A stretch of 64,000 bases of DNA from Deltaproteobacteria bacterium (GTDB lineage: Bacteria; Desulfobacterota; Desulfarculia; JACQYL01), in NCBI GenBank assembly GCA_016208165.1, contig JACQYL010000028.1, forward strand, positions 1 through 64,000, written 5' to 3'. The notes under the pieces are model-generated. The model did not search any database, was not told where the DNA came from, and saw only the letters and a list, made by a program, of their open reading frames with translations. Below, piece by piece: positions 17,075 to 26,364 of this stretch (positions within the stretch are counted from its first letter, which is position 1; the number at the start of each line of letters is the position of its first letter). Position numbers and translations under genes: made by a program.

Positions 17075-18427
17075 ATGGATACACAGTTACTTTTGAGAAC
17101 AATGAAACGCTTCATCATGGTGGGGGCTGTATTGGCGTTACCCGTATTAGCGTTTGCCGAAGAGGCGGCTCCTACCGTATTGAGTAACAAGGAAGCCATC
17201 GACGCTGTACAGACCCACGCGGATTACGTCTGGACTCTGGTTGCGGCGGCGCTCGTTTTCTTCATGCAAGCCGGTTTCGCAATGGTGGAAACAGGGTACA
17301 CTCGCGCCAAGAACGCCGTGAACATCATGATGAAGAATCTCATGGACTTTGCCATCGGATCACTGGCCTACTGGGCTATTGGATTCGGCATCATGTTCGG
17401 GGTAAGCAGCACCGGCTGGTTCGGGACTTCCGGTTTCTTTCTGAGTGACTATGCGCCCGGCGGGGACCCCTGGATACTGGCATTCTGGATGTTTCAAGTC
17501 GTCTTTGCCGCCACCGCAGCGACCATCGTTTCCGGCGCCATGGCCGAGCGAACCAAATTCATCGCTTATCTGGTTTACAGCGCGATCGTGAGCATCATCA
17601 TCTATCCCGTCTTCGGAAGCTGGGCCTGGGGCAGCCTGTTCAAGGGCAACGGATGGCTGGAGCAACTGGGATTCATCGACTTCGCCGGATCCACCGTGGT
17701 CCATTCCGTCGGTGGGTGGGTCGCACTGGCGGGGGCCATTACCCTTGGACCCCGGATTGGAAAATTCACTCAGGATGGACGTGTCAAACCCATACCCGGT
17801 CACAATCTTCCTCTGGCCGCATTGGGGACATTCATCCTGTGGATGGGCTGGTTCGGATTCAACCCCGGTTCTACGACCGCGGCCATAAAAGACATTTCGT
17901 GGATTTTTGTGAATACCAACCTGGCAGGAGCCGCAGGATGCCTAACCGCCATGATCACCGCCTGGTGCCGGTTCGGAAAACCGGATGTGGGCATGAGCCT
18001 GAACGGGGCCCTGGCCGGACTCGTGGCCATAACGGCTCCGTGCAACAACGTGACGCCTTTGAGTTCCGTGATCATAGGCGCGATAGCAGGTGTAATCGTG
18101 GTGCTTTCGGTGCTCTTCTTCGACAAAATCAAGGTTGACGATCCCGTTGGAGCCGTTTCCGTGCACGGTGTATGCGGCGCATGGGGAACGTTGGCTGCGG
18201 GTCTATTCAACATCGACGGCTTTTCCTTGAAAATCATTGGAGTGCAGTTGATCGGAATCGGCGGCGCGTTCGTTTGGGCCTTTGGTATGGGGCTGATTGT
18301 GTTCAAATTGATCGACCTGATCGTCGGCCTTCGCGTATCGCCCGAGGAAGAAACCGACGGTCTGGACTTCCACGAACACGGCGCGAGCGCGTATCCCGAT
18401 TTTCAGACCTCCGTGAGCCGACTCTAA
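17075..18427 (+). CDS. amtB: Ammonium transporter (Amt/MEP/Rh family)
   Basis: Inner-membrane ammonium channel of 450 aa. A signal peptide (residues ~1-28, ending ALPVLAFAEEA) precedes eleven membrane helices. ADYVWTLVAAALVFFMQAGF, DFAGSTVVHSVGGWVALAGA and WMGWFGFNPGS are conserved Amt segments; the pore histidines lie in TVVHSVGG and VSVHGVCGAWG. ATG 17075 follows AGGAG. Unlike many bacteria, no glnK/PII gene is adjacent; the trans-acting PII must be elsewhere. Confidence 0.95.
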   Translation: MDTQLLLRTMKRFIMVGAVLALPVLAFAEEAAPTVLSNKEAIDAVQTHADYVWTLVAAALVFFMQAGFAMVETGYTRAKNAVNIMMKNLMDFAIGSLAYWAIGFGIMFGVSSTGWFGTSGFFLSDYAPGGDPWILAFWMFQVVFAATAATIVSGAMAERTKFIAYLVYSAIVSIIIYPVFGSWAWGSLFKGNGWLEQLGFIDFAGSTVVHSVGGWVALAGAITLGPRIGKFTQDGRVKPIPGHNLPLAALGTFILWMGWFGFNPGSTTAAIKDISWIFVNTNLAGAAGCLTAMITAWCRFGKPDVGMSLNGALAGLVAITAPCNNVTPLSSVIIGAIAGVIVVLSVLFFDKIKVDDPVGAVSVHGVCGAWGTLAAGLFNIDGFSLKIIGVQLIGIGGAFVWAFGMGLIVFKLIDLIVGLRVSPEEETDGLDFHEHGASAYPDFQTSVSRL

Positions 18428-18487
18428 CACCGGACCCGACATCCGGTTTCCGGGTCGTAAAGCGTTATAATCCTCTCAACCCCGTAC

Positions 18488-18533
18488 CTCCGCGCTTCGT
18501 CCGAAATCTCCGACGGAGCGCGGAGATCTTTTT
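18488..18533 (+). terminator. Rho-independent terminator after amtB
   Basis: Fourteen-base stem CTCCGCGCTTCGTC / GACGGAGCGCGGAG (13 of 14 pair, 10-base loop), followed by ATCTTTTT. It lies about 60 bases after the amtB stop. Confidence 0.85.
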
Positions 18534-18779
18534 GAAATCGGTTCCCGGGGGCTCTTATCGACAGCCCCCGTAGTCATGGTCAAATTTGTTCGGCCCGGCG
18601 CGGCGGCGCGAAGGAGGCCCGGCAAGCCGGATCATATCCCGAAACCATACTCCCGATCCCGGGTCATCCTGCAGGCCGCCGGCGATCTTTCAATATCCAA
18701 ATCTCATCAGCATTGACTGACGGTGAAAGAAGATGTCGTGAATCGTCCAGGCGGGAAAACCGGATGGTACGTTGAGCGA
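18534..18779. other. Intergenic, convergent
   Basis: Between amtB (plus) and the amidotransferase gene (minus). It contains a hairpin GGGGGCT...AGCCCCC near 18549-18571 without a U-run on either strand. Nothing else recognised. Confidence 0.4.
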
Positions 18780-19475
18780 CTATACGGTCGTCGCCGTCTT
18801 CCAAGTTCTGATAATGGACAGGAAGTTCTCATAGATTCGTTGATTCTGACGAAAGAAAGCCTCTTTGACGCGCTCGTATTCACTCAGGACCTGTTCACGC
18901 TCCGGCCGCTCCGAGAACCACTCCGCCAGAATTTCGCGGTTGATTTCAGGATGAAATTGAACGCCGTAAGTATTGCCCAATCGAAAAGCCTGGTTTCGGC
19001 AGTCCATGGAAGTCCCAAGGAGTTCGCCCCGAGCAGGCAGTTCGAAGGTGTCATAGTGATATTGGAGGACCAGCAGCTTATCGGCAATCCCCGAGAACAG
19101 AGGGTCTTTGGACCCCATCTCCGTTAGGGTCACGGCTCGCCATCCGATCTCCTCTTTGGCGGCAGGATGCACTCGGCAGCCACAGGCCCTGGCAATCAGT
19201 TGAGCGCCCAGGCATATGCCCAGCACGGGAATTCCCCGATCGATCATGCCGGCCAGGAAGCTCGTCTCCCGAGGCAGAAAAGGGAACTCGGCATCCTCCC
19301 AGGCGTGCATCGAACCTCCCAGGGAGACCACCGCGTGCCAGGGCGAGCTCTCACTCGGTAAAGCCTCACCCTCATAGAGTTTGATTATGGACACGTCAAC
19401 TCCTGCGGATTGAAGGTACGCGCCGAGGGCGCCGGGTCCATCTAAATCCGTGTGCTGCAGTATGCCCACTCTCAC
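18780..19475 (-). CDS. Class I glutamine amidotransferase (GMP synthase amidotransferase-like)
   Basis: 231 aa protein with the class I glutamine amidotransferase triad: nucleophile Cys in VLGICLGAQLIARA, and His/Glu in YGVQFHPEI. It is the stand-alone type that hydrolyses glutamine to supply ammonia, or, in related families, hydrolyses gamma-glutamyl compounds. GTG start with GAGG six bases upstream. It is flanked by amtB and a porin-like gene, so a role in nitrogen metabolism is plausible but unproven. Confidence 0.85.
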   Translation of the reverse strand: MRVGILQHTDLDGPGALGAYLQSAGVDVSIIKLYEGEALPSESSPWHAVVSLGGSMHAWEDAEFPFLPRETSFLAGMIDRGIPVLGICLGAQLIARACGCRVHPAAKEEIGWRAVTLTEMGSKDPLFSGIADKLLVLQYHYDTFELPARGELLGTSMDCRNQAFRLGNTYGVQFHPEINREILAEWFSERPEREQVLSEYERVKEAFFRQNQRIYENFLSIIRTWKTATTV

Positions 19476-19596
19476 GACAACCTCACACCATCCGTTATCT
19501 GTTTATCACCCGCAGAAAAAGTCAGGACCCCTTGATCACCCGGGGTCCGAGCGTGTGCACGAATCGTTTGCCGGTACGCGCCCAGCCGACAAAGAA

Positions 19597-19625
19597 CGCG
19601 GACTCGTCGAAAGGACGAGCCCGCG
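19597..19625. other. Strong hairpin in the amidotransferase upstream region
   Basis: CGCGGACTCGTC-gaaa-GGACGAGCCCGCG, a near-perfect stem with a GAAA tetraloop. It has no U-tract, so it may be a transcript-stabilising or mRNA 3'-end structure rather than an intrinsic terminator. Confidence 0.4.
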
Positions 19626-19680
19626 GTTGGATAATCGGACGAAGGCTTGGGCAATCGTTTGTCGTTTGTTCTAAGAAAGC

Positions 19681-19697
19681 AAGATCAAAGCGATCTT
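19681..19697 (-). terminator. Weak terminator candidate after the porin-like gene
   Basis: AAGATC-5 bases-GATCTT hairpin, followed on the minus strand by TGCTTTCTT. Short AT-rich stem, so only a weak candidate. Confidence 0.3.
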
Positions 19698-19750
19698 AAG
19701 CTTTCGGAATAGCGCCGTCGCTCAGGGGCAAGAGTCGCTTCTCGCCGGGG

Positions 19751-20554
19751 TTAAAATGCGAATCCGACGGATATGCCGCCGTACACGAATTGATCGCTTT
19801 CACCGTTTTTGCTGAAGAATTGCATCTGATTCTTGGCATCGTCCGTGATTGGGAACACGTAGGAAATCGTCGGCGCAACCGTAAAATATTTTGCAAACGA
19901 AATCGGCAGGCTGGCCGAAAGAACCCCATCGTGGAAATTGCTGAACTCATCTCCGGTCGGTTCCCCGTTGTCGTTGACTTCCGGATAATCATCCGCGTCG
20001 TCGCTCAACAAATAACTTGCGGACGCCGAAAGGTCCAGAGACATGAAATCGGTAAATGCGAAGGAATGGGATATCCCAAACAGGAAATACCAACTCGGAT
20101 ACCGCGCGAATTCCTTATATACCGTGAGCGTGGGGGAAAGGATGGTGTCCACACCTAAACTGGCGAAAACCTCCTGCGAATCGTCCACGCTGTCCAGAGC
20201 ATAGTAGATATAACCGCCCTCGACATTCAGGATACCAAAGCTGGTTCCATACGCGATCGTAAAATCGCTCTCGTTCCACTTAGCATTGGCGCCTTCATCG
20301 TCGGCGGTATACGGATTGGTGTCTATGTTCGCCCAGAAGTTGGCGTAAAATCCATAATATCCGACGCTCATGGTGGGTTGCACCACAATGCTGTCTCTGC
20401 TCAGCTCGATCCCTCGCCAGATATAGGCGGTCAAAACCGAAACCGAGGCATCAGCCCACGGGGTTTGCTCTTCCGCATAGCTCGGCATCACCAGTGCAAA
20501 GCACAGCAAGAAGCACGCAATTATATAAAGTACACCCAGCTTTCCTTTTCTCAT
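19751..20554 (-). CDS. Outer-membrane beta-barrel protein (TorF-like putative porin)
   Basis: 267 aa with a clear signal peptide (LYIIACFLLCFALVMPSYA, cleavage before EEQTP). The mature part alternates polar and aromatic residues (SVLTAYIWRGIELSRDS, then YYGFYANFWANI) and ends in Phe, as outer-membrane barrels do. The motif SxxTxYxWRGIxxS is typical of the proteins annotated TorF/conserved putative porin. AAGGAG precedes ATG. Substrate unknown; it lies between the nitrogen activator and the amidotransferase. Confidence 0.75.
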   Translation of the reverse strand: MRKGKLGVLYIIACFLLCFALVMPSYAEEQTPWADASVSVLTAYIWRGIELSRDSIVVQPTMSVGYYGFYANFWANIDTNPYTADDEGANAKWNESDFTIAYGTSFGILNVEGGYIYYALDSVDDSQEVFASLGVDTILSPTLTVYKEFARYPSWYFLFGISHSFAFTDFMSLDLSASASYLLSDDADDYPEVNDNGEPTGDEFSNFHDGVLSASLPISFAKYFTVAPTISYVFPITDDAKNQMQFFSKNGESDQFVYGGISVGFAF

Positions 20555-20870
20555 CTCTCTTCTCCTTCAGTCTCTATTTCTGATTTACGGTCAAAACATA
20601 CGACACTTGCCCGCAAACGGCGCTCTCCAAAGTCGTTCCGCACCTCCTCCCCTTCGTCTCCACATTGAGAAACTTGAATGGTTGGAAAAGCATACGATTA
20701 CCCATTTACGCACGAAAACAAACCATAGGCAAACCTCATACCAAAACGATCTCAAGAACTCAACGAGCCTGAATCACCGAGAATCCGCGCATGAGCGCCC
20801 GACCGTTACAGGGTATTGTCGCAAGGTTTCCGGGTGACCCTACCGTACGGTAGATTTCGGACTGTAAAAG
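20555..20870. other. Intergenic region upstream of the porin-like gene
   Basis: 316 bases between two minus-strand genes. It contains the strong ribosome site of the porin gene (AAGGAGAAGAG) and AT-rich stretches near 20680-20740. No promoter or terminator could be named with confidence. Confidence 0.3.
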
Positions 20871-22481
20871 CTACTTCGATGTACGAAACCGCTGGATGTC
20901 AATCCCGTACTTGCTGACCCTCAACCCCATCAATCTCTCGGATATCCCCAATTCCCTGGCGGCCCTGGCCTTGTTCCCCCCCGAAGACTTGAGGGAGTCG
21001 ATAATCAGCTCGCGCTCGACGGTCTGCACGGCCGCATCGAGAGTACCCCGGTGAGGCGTGCCGCTGGCTTCCGCCGTCTGCAGTGTCGGGGGAAGCTGAT
21101 GCCCCCGAATGACATCGTCGGTGCTCAGCAATACGGCGCGCTCGATGCAATTCTCCAACTCCCGGACATTTCCCGGCCAGTGGTAGCTCATGAGCATGTC
21201 AATGGCCGGGGTGGAGATCCTTCGGATATTCTTCTTATTGGCCTTGGCGTATCTTTCCACAAAATGGTCGGCGAGTAACAGGATATCCGATTTTCGCTCC
21301 CTTAGAGGCGGCATACGGATGGGAAACACATTGAGCCTGTAATATAAATCTTCTCGAAACTTCCCCTGTCGAATCAACTCTTCGAGGTCCCGGTGGGTGG
21401 CTGCGATGACTCGGACATCCGCTTTGACGGTCTTGGTCCCACCCAGCCGCTCGAATTCCTTTTCCTGGAGCGCCCGTAGAAGGCGGACCTGGGTCGCCAT
21501 TGAAAAATCACCAATCTCGTCCAGGAAAATACTCCCCTCATTGGCCATTTCGAAACGTCCGATACGGCGAGCCAATGCGCCGGTAAACGCTCCTCTTTCA
21601 TGTCCGAAAAGTTCGCTCTCGAGCAGCGTCTCAGGGAGAGCCGCGCAGTTCACTTTTACAAAAGGTTTGCCTCCGCGAGGGCTGTTATAATGAATGGCAT
21701 TGGCCACCAGTTCCTTTCCGGTTCCGCTCTCACCCAGAATCAGTACGGTCGTGTCGCTTCCGGAAACTTGGGCCATCAATTCGAAGACTTCGTGCATCGC
21801 TTTCGAGTTGCCTATAATATTGTCCGGCCGGTAGCGCCCCTTCAGCTCCTTTCTCAGCCGGATATTTTCTTGTTGCAGCCGCCGTTTCTCGATCTGCATT
21901 TCCTGCCGCAAACGAACCGCTCGGGCAATCATGGAGGCGATGATCGATAGCAGCCGGACATCCTCCTCCAGTGAAACCTGCTCACGAAACAGCCGGTCCA
22001 CGCTCAACGCGCCAATGACTTCGTTGCCCAGTTTGATGGGAACGCAGAGAAAAGCGATGTCTTTCTTGGGTAAGTGTTTGCGCACCCCCGTACGGTCGAG
22101 AAACAACGGTTCATCGGAAATACACGGCACAATCATGGGCTTGCCGGTCTGAACTACCTTTCCCGTTACACCTTCACCGCGTTGATATCTGCCCCGGTCC
22201 TGCTGTTCCGGCGAAAGCCCGTGGGCCGCTTCGATATAAATCTCTCCGGTCTCCCAATCCAAGAGCGTCAGGGTGCCTCTTTCCATACCCATGTGAATGG
22301 ATATGGACTTCAACACCGAGTCCACCACCTCACGAAGGTCGGTGTTCGAGTCCAACATCTGACTTATTTCAAAAAGAAGCGAAAGCTCTTGTACTTCACG
22401 CCTGACTTCAGGCCGGTCCTGTCCGTTCACGAACGATTCCCTCGGAATTCGACTGTCCAGCGCTTGCACTACAACATCCAC
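20871..22481 (-). CDS. NifA-like sigma54-dependent transcriptional activator (GAF-AAA+-Fis)
   Basis: 536 aa enhancer-binding protein that remodels sigma54-RNA polymerase. N-terminal GAF domain (residues ~45-190, [19 protein letters not shown]), AAA+ domain (~220-450) with Walker A GESGTGKE (250-257), the sigma54-contact loop GAFTGA (297-302) and arginine-finger region, and a C-terminal Fis-type HTH (~495-536, [20 protein letters not shown]). Overall closest to NifA/AnfA regulators. GTG start, no clear ribosome site, so the true start may differ. A sigma54-like site precedes amtB 4 kb away. No nif structural genes are in this window. Confidence 0.88.
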   Translation of the reverse strand: MDVVVQALDSRIPRESFVNGQDRPEVRREVQELSLLFEISQMLDSNTDLREVVDSVLKSISIHMGMERGTLTLLDWETGEIYIEAAHGLSPEQQDRGRYQRGEGVTGKVVQTGKPMIVPCISDEPLFLDRTGVRKHLPKKDIAFLCVPIKLGNEVIGALSVDRLFREQVSLEEDVRLLSIIASMIARAVRLRQEMQIEKRRLQQENIRLRKELKGRYRPDNIIGNSKAMHEVFELMAQVSGSDTTVLILGESGTGKELVANAIHYNSPRGGKPFVKVNCAALPETLLESELFGHERGAFTGALARRIGRFEMANEGSIFLDEIGDFSMATQVRLLRALQEKEFERLGGTKTVKADVRVIAATHRDLEELIRQGKFREDLYYRLNVFPIRMPPLRERKSDILLLADHFVERYAKANKKNIRRISTPAIDMLMSYHWPGNVRELENCIERAVLLSTDDVIRGHQLPPTLQTAEASGTPHRGTLDAAVQTVERELIIDSLKSSGGNKARAARELGISERLMGLRVSKYGIDIQRFRTSK

Positions 22482-23048
22482 CGTAGCGTTATAGGAAAAA
22501 AAGATGCATGGCAGTTAAAACATTAGGGCACATTTTAAGCCAGGTCAAGCGTGATTTCCAAAAAGGTGATCCGAACGAGACCTATCGCAACCGGCGCATC
22601 ACCAAGGAGAACGGCGCGTCGCCGCTTTCTGCGCACCTGTGGCCATTGGTCCGGGTCCTAGGCGATACCGGCTGTCCGCTTCTAAAGCCACAATGAACGG
22701 CGAGAACCTAGGAAACGATTTGGTGTTTATAAACGGAACTCAAACGGCTATCATACATTTCGAGGCTTCAGACATCCAAGAGCAAGTGAGCGTTTGACGG
22801 CATGGTCTCTAGCCTGGGCAGAACGCGGGCCATTGGGGCAAAGGGCTAAACCGTCGGATAGGTTTCCTTCTCCAAATTTCCGCGTTTTATCTATAGGACG
22901 GCAAACGGAATAGCCTTTAAGTACAGCTTGAATCAATTTCATGATTATTCCAGTCTGAGTTACGACTGGAGTCCTCAAGAAACACGAACGCTGAAAACCT
23001 TTCGCGTCGTTTGGGCGTTTCTAACAGGAGTTTCCACAGAGAAGCACC
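22482..23048. other. Intergenic region, nothing recognised
   Basis: 567 bases between the divergent NifA-like and class V aminotransferase genes. Short open frames here lack ribosome sites and codon bias. A large regulatory region is possible but I see no repeat, hairpin with U-run or clear promoter. Confidence 0.4.
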
Positions 23049-24191
23049 ATGGACCGACCGGTTTATTTGAATAATGCAGGGGCGGCGTGGCCCTTGGCTC
23101 CAGGCGTATCGCAGGTCGTCAAGGGATTCCTCGACGCCATGCCTACTCCGGCGGACTCGAGCGGGGATCGGCATCCCGATGTCGCATCCGAATGCCGTCA
23201 AAGACTGGCCGCAATGCTGAAGGTTGCCGACCCGTCGCGTGTCGTCCTGACCCAGGACGCCACTTTTGCTTTGAACGTGGCTATCTTCGGTCTCGGATTG
23301 AACAATGATTCCCGCGTGGTTTGCACCGTCACGGAGCACAGTTCCGCGCTTCGTCCCCTGTATCGCCTGAAGAGGCGATATCCGGGGATCCGGATCGTCC
23401 CTGTCGGGCTCGGGCCGGAAGGAGCTCTTGACATGGCCCGAGCCGAAGCCGCCTTACGGGAAGGCCCGACCCTGCTAATTCTGAACCATGCCTCCAACGT
23501 AACCGGGCGCATCAACGAAGCGGAGAGGCTGTTTCGACTTGCAAGAGCATCGGGCGCCTTCACTCTGTTGGATGCGGCTCAGACCCTGGGACAGATCACT
23601 TGCCATGCCGAACACCTTCACGCCGACCTGGTGGCGTTCACCGCCCATAAATGCCTGCACGGTCCTCCCGGCGTAGGGGGACTCTATGTACGCCCCGGAC
23701 TGGACCTCGAGCCGTTTTGTGTCGGTGGAACCGACATCCAATGCCACACCTTGACCCAACCTGAGATCATGCCGGCCCGGCTCGAAGCCGGCAGCCCCAG
23801 TGCGGCAGCATTCGCAGGGCTGGCGCAGGCGCTCCAATGGCAGGAACGTCATGGGGCGGAATTCGCCCGACGCGCCCGAACACTGGCGGATCTTCTAAGG
23901 AATGCGCTGGCGTCCGTTCCGGGCGTCGATGTCGTCGATGCGGACGGACATGGTCTCCGGACTCCGATTGTTTCAATTCGTCTCGATGGTTGGAAACCGG
24001 ATCTGCTCTCTCAGAAGCTGTACAAAGACTTCGGGGTGATCTCGAAGGCGGGTTTGCATTGCGCTCCACTGATGCACGAGGCGCTGGGCACGGCGCCGGA
24101 GGGCACGGTCAGATTCAGTGTTTCCGGCTTCAACACCGAAAGCGAGATCGAAGCGGCCGTAAGGGCGGTAAAGAACATACCGCCCGCGTGA
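23049..24191 (+). CDS. Class V aminotransferase, cysteine desulfurase-like
   Basis: 380 aa PLP enzyme. YLNNAGAAWPLAPGV is the usual N-terminus, NHASNVTGRINE and LLDAAQTLGQI are PLP contacts, and the Schiff-base lysine is in FTAHKCLHGPPGVGGLYV. GLHCAPLMHEALGT near the C-terminus contains a Cys in the place where cysteine desulfurases of the NifS/SufS/Csd group carry the persulfide-forming residue. No IscU or Suf scaffold gene is adjacent, so cysteine desulfurase or selenocysteine lyase activity is inferred. Single gene unit. Confidence 0.8.
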   Translation: MDRPVYLNNAGAAWPLAPGVSQVVKGFLDAMPTPADSSGDRHPDVASECRQRLAAMLKVADPSRVVLTQDATFALNVAIFGLGLNNDSRVVCTVTEHSSALRPLYRLKRRYPGIRIVPVGLGPEGALDMARAEAALREGPTLLILNHASNVTGRINEAERLFRLARASGAFTLLDAAQTLGQITCHAEHLHADLVAFTAHKCLHGPPGVGGLYVRPGLDLEPFCVGGTDIQCHTLTQPEIMPARLEAGSPSAAAFAGLAQALQWQERHGAEFARRARTLADLLRNALASVPGVDVVDADGHGLRTPIVSIRLDGWKPDLLSQKLYKDFGVISKAGLHCAPLMHEALGTAPEGTVRFSVSGFNTESEIEAAVRAVKNIPPA

Positions 24192-24230
24192 CGCCACCTC
24201 CGAACGCCTTATAAAGCCGGCCGAATGAGC

Positions 24231-25349
24231 CTAGTCGGTGGGAATGAACAACTCTGTTTCGAATCCACCCTCGGGACGGTTCCTCACCCTGATCCAGCCG
24301 TCGTGCGCCTCGATGACTTTCTTGGCCAGAGACAACCCTGTTCCTGAATTCACCTTGTCCTGCAAGGCCCGATCCTTCGAGTGAAAAAAATCGTCGAATA
24401 CAAACGGCAGGTCTTTTGGCGCCACTCCGGGACCCTGATCTTTAACTATAATACGTATGCCGTTGGGTGCTCCTTGAAGAGCAACCGCGACCGACCCACT
24501 ATCAGGGCTGAACTGGATCGCATTATGGATCACGCGCCGGAACGCGCTCGTAAGCAATTCCTTGTCCGCCTGAACCGTGATGTCCGGCTCAAACGCTTGC
24601 AGGACCACCTGCACGCCTCTCATCTCCACCTTGGATCGGGCTGTTTTCACGGCTTCTTCGAGGACGGCCTTGACCCTCACCGGGCCTAAACGTTCCTTGG
24701 CTATTCCTAAAGCCGCGTTCTCGCCCATGAGCCAGTCGCCGAGCAAGTCGAGATGAGCACGCACTCGAGTTAAAGCCCTTTGGACAAGTTCCTTCTGTTT
24801 TTCATTCAATTCGCCTACGATGCCCTCGGCCAACACGGCGAGAAGCTGCTGAACCGCGGCTAACGGAGATTTCAGCTGGTGCGCCATGAACAGCATTCGA
24901 TTCCTGATCGCCTGTGCCGAACCCTTCTCGGACGGAGGGAAACCCAACTTCCGCGGATCCCCGGAGTTTCGTAGAAAACCGCCCCACTGCGTCAGGAAGA
25001 GCGAAATAAGGTCAAGCTCCCTGCCGGAAGCCCCGGCAGGGCCGTCAACCAGAATCAAGCCCCCAATGGGGCGATTCAGATTGAGAATGGGAATATAGTC
25101 CAGCCGGGAATGTTCACCTAGCGCCCGCGCAAGAGACCCTGCCGAAGTCTCCAATGTTTCCGTCCCGACTCTCCGGGATGTGTGGCGAACAAAATGCAAC
25201 AGCCGCTCGTCCCGGCCGTCGAAATCCGGAATCTCAGCCGGGACGGAATTCACACAGAGCAGTTCCCTACCTTCGTCATCAAGAAGGAAAACGTATGCCC
25301 TTTCAGTGGATAGAATCCGTGAAAGCCCATCGAGCAGACGATCAAGCAT
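24231..25349 (-). CDS. Soluble sensor histidine kinase with GAF-like sensor
   Basis: 372 aa cytoplasmic kinase. Residues ~1-125 look GAF-like (STERAYVFLLDDEGRELLCV). The H-box is FMAHQLKSPLAAVQQLL with phospho-acceptor His157; the ATPase part shows FRRVIHNAIQFSPDSG (N-box), VKDQGPGVAPKDL (G1) and SGTGLSLAKKVIEAHDG (G2). It follows the single-domain receiver gene by 24 bases on the same strand, suggesting that pair works together. Confidence 0.88.
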   Translation of the reverse strand: MLDRLLDGLSRILSTERAYVFLLDDEGRELLCVNSVPAEIPDFDGRDERLLHFVRHTSRRVGTETLETSAGSLARALGEHSRLDYIPILNLNRPIGGLILVDGPAGASGRELDLISLFLTQWGGFLRNSGDPRKLGFPPSEKGSAQAIRNRMLFMAHQLKSPLAAVQQLLAVLAEGIVGELNEKQKELVQRALTRVRAHLDLLGDWLMGENAALGIAKERLGPVRVKAVLEEAVKTARSKVEMRGVQVVLQAFEPDITVQADKELLTSAFRRVIHNAIQFSPDSGSVAVALQGAPNGIRIIVKDQGPGVAPKDLPFVFDDFFHSKDRALQDKVNSGTGLSLAKKVIEAHDGWIRVRNRPEGGFETELFIPTD

Positions 25350-25373
25350 CAGAATCCTGTAGCAGGACGGCGA

Positions 25374-25763
25374 CTATCTAGTATCGAGGAGTTTTTCGAT
25401 CAAAGATTTCAATTCCTTGAAGTTCACCGGTTTTTCCACATAGGCGTCCGCCGAATTTTCCCCGTCCCCTAAGTACGCTTCGACAGCCTTCCGTCCCCCC
25501 ATGGCCGTAAGCAGTACAACACGGGTCCGTGCGCATCCGGTCACGCCGCGGATCGCCTTTGTGAGTTCGCGGCCGTCCATGTCCGGCAAAACCAGGTCGA
25601 GCAGACAGAGGTCGGGGGCCGCCCTTGCGGCGGACGCAACGCCGGTTTCGCCATCGTAGGCCGTTGTCACCTCGAAGCCTTGGGCGTCGAGAAACAACTT
25701 GACGGTTTCTACCATGTCGTAGTCATCGTCGACGACCAAAATGCGCACAGCCATTCTCTTCAC
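25374..25763 (-). CDS. Single-domain response regulator (CheY-like receiver)
   Basis: 129 aa receiver without output domain. Acidic pocket VVDDD, phospho-acceptor Asp56 in LCLLDLVLPDMDG, and the conserved Lys in AYVEKPVNF. GTG 25763 or ATG 25754 can serve as start. It probably relays phosphate between the neighbouring histidine kinases or acts by protein contact. Confidence 0.9.
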   Translation of the reverse strand: MKRMAVRILVVDDDYDMVETVKLFLDAQGFEVTTAYDGETGVASAARAAPDLCLLDLVLPDMDGRELTKAIRGVTGCARTRVVLLTAMGGRKAVEAYLGDGENSADAYVEKPVNFKELKSLIEKLLDTR

Positions 25764-25783
25764 TTAGCGAAAAAGAGGACAGA

Positions 25784-26245
25784 CTACTCTTTACTCCGAT
25801 GACGAACACACATGACGGTACACGGTGCTTTTCTCACCACTTTTTCCGCCGTGCTTCCGAAAAACACGTGCGCCAATCCGGTTAACCCTTGGGAGCCCAC
25901 GACGATCAAATCGACATCGTTCTGTTCAGCGAAGTCCACAATTCGATTCGACGGGTATCCGTTCTCGACGCGCACTTCGTAGTTGGTATATCCGTCCAAG
26001 CGCGCTCCGTAGGTTTCCGCCATCTTTTCCTGTGAAGAGTTCATCACCTGTTCGGTAAACTCGATGGACGAGTAGTTAGGGACGAACTCCTCGAACGCAG
26101 GCGATGGCGAAACGATCGGTGGGATCACATGCATCAGAAAAAGCCGCGCGCCGTTGGTTTTCGCCAGTTCTAGAGCGACATCGAAAGCCCGGTCCGCGCC
26201 CTCGGAAAAGTCCGTACAAAACATGATAGACTTGAAGAGCTTCAT
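25784..26245 (-). CDS. Universal stress protein, UspA family
   Basis: 153 aa UspA domain. MKLFKSIMFCTDFSEGADRA starts the domain, and the ATP-binding motif GSQGLTGLAHVFFGSTAEKV (G-2x-G-9x-G-S/T) is complete. ATG 26245 is chosen because AAGGATTG precedes it; an in-frame start six codons upstream has no ribosome site. It sits within the signalling cluster, 20 bases upstream of the receiver gene. Confidence 0.92.
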   Translation of the reverse strand: MKLFKSIMFCTDFSEGADRAFDVALELAKTNGARLFLMHVIPPIVSPSPAFEEFVPNYSSIEFTEQVMNSSQEKMAETYGARLDGYTNYEVRVENGYPSNRIVDFAEQNDVDLIVVGSQGLTGLAHVFFGSTAEKVVRKAPCTVMCVRHRSKE

Positions 26246-26364
26246 ATCAATCCTTTTCCCCAACCTAGTTTATTTGCACTTTCAATCAGTTATACGATTC
26301 TACAGTACGGGCGTCGGATAGTCAACGAATTCCGGAAGGCCATGGAATGGTTTGTATCCCTAGA

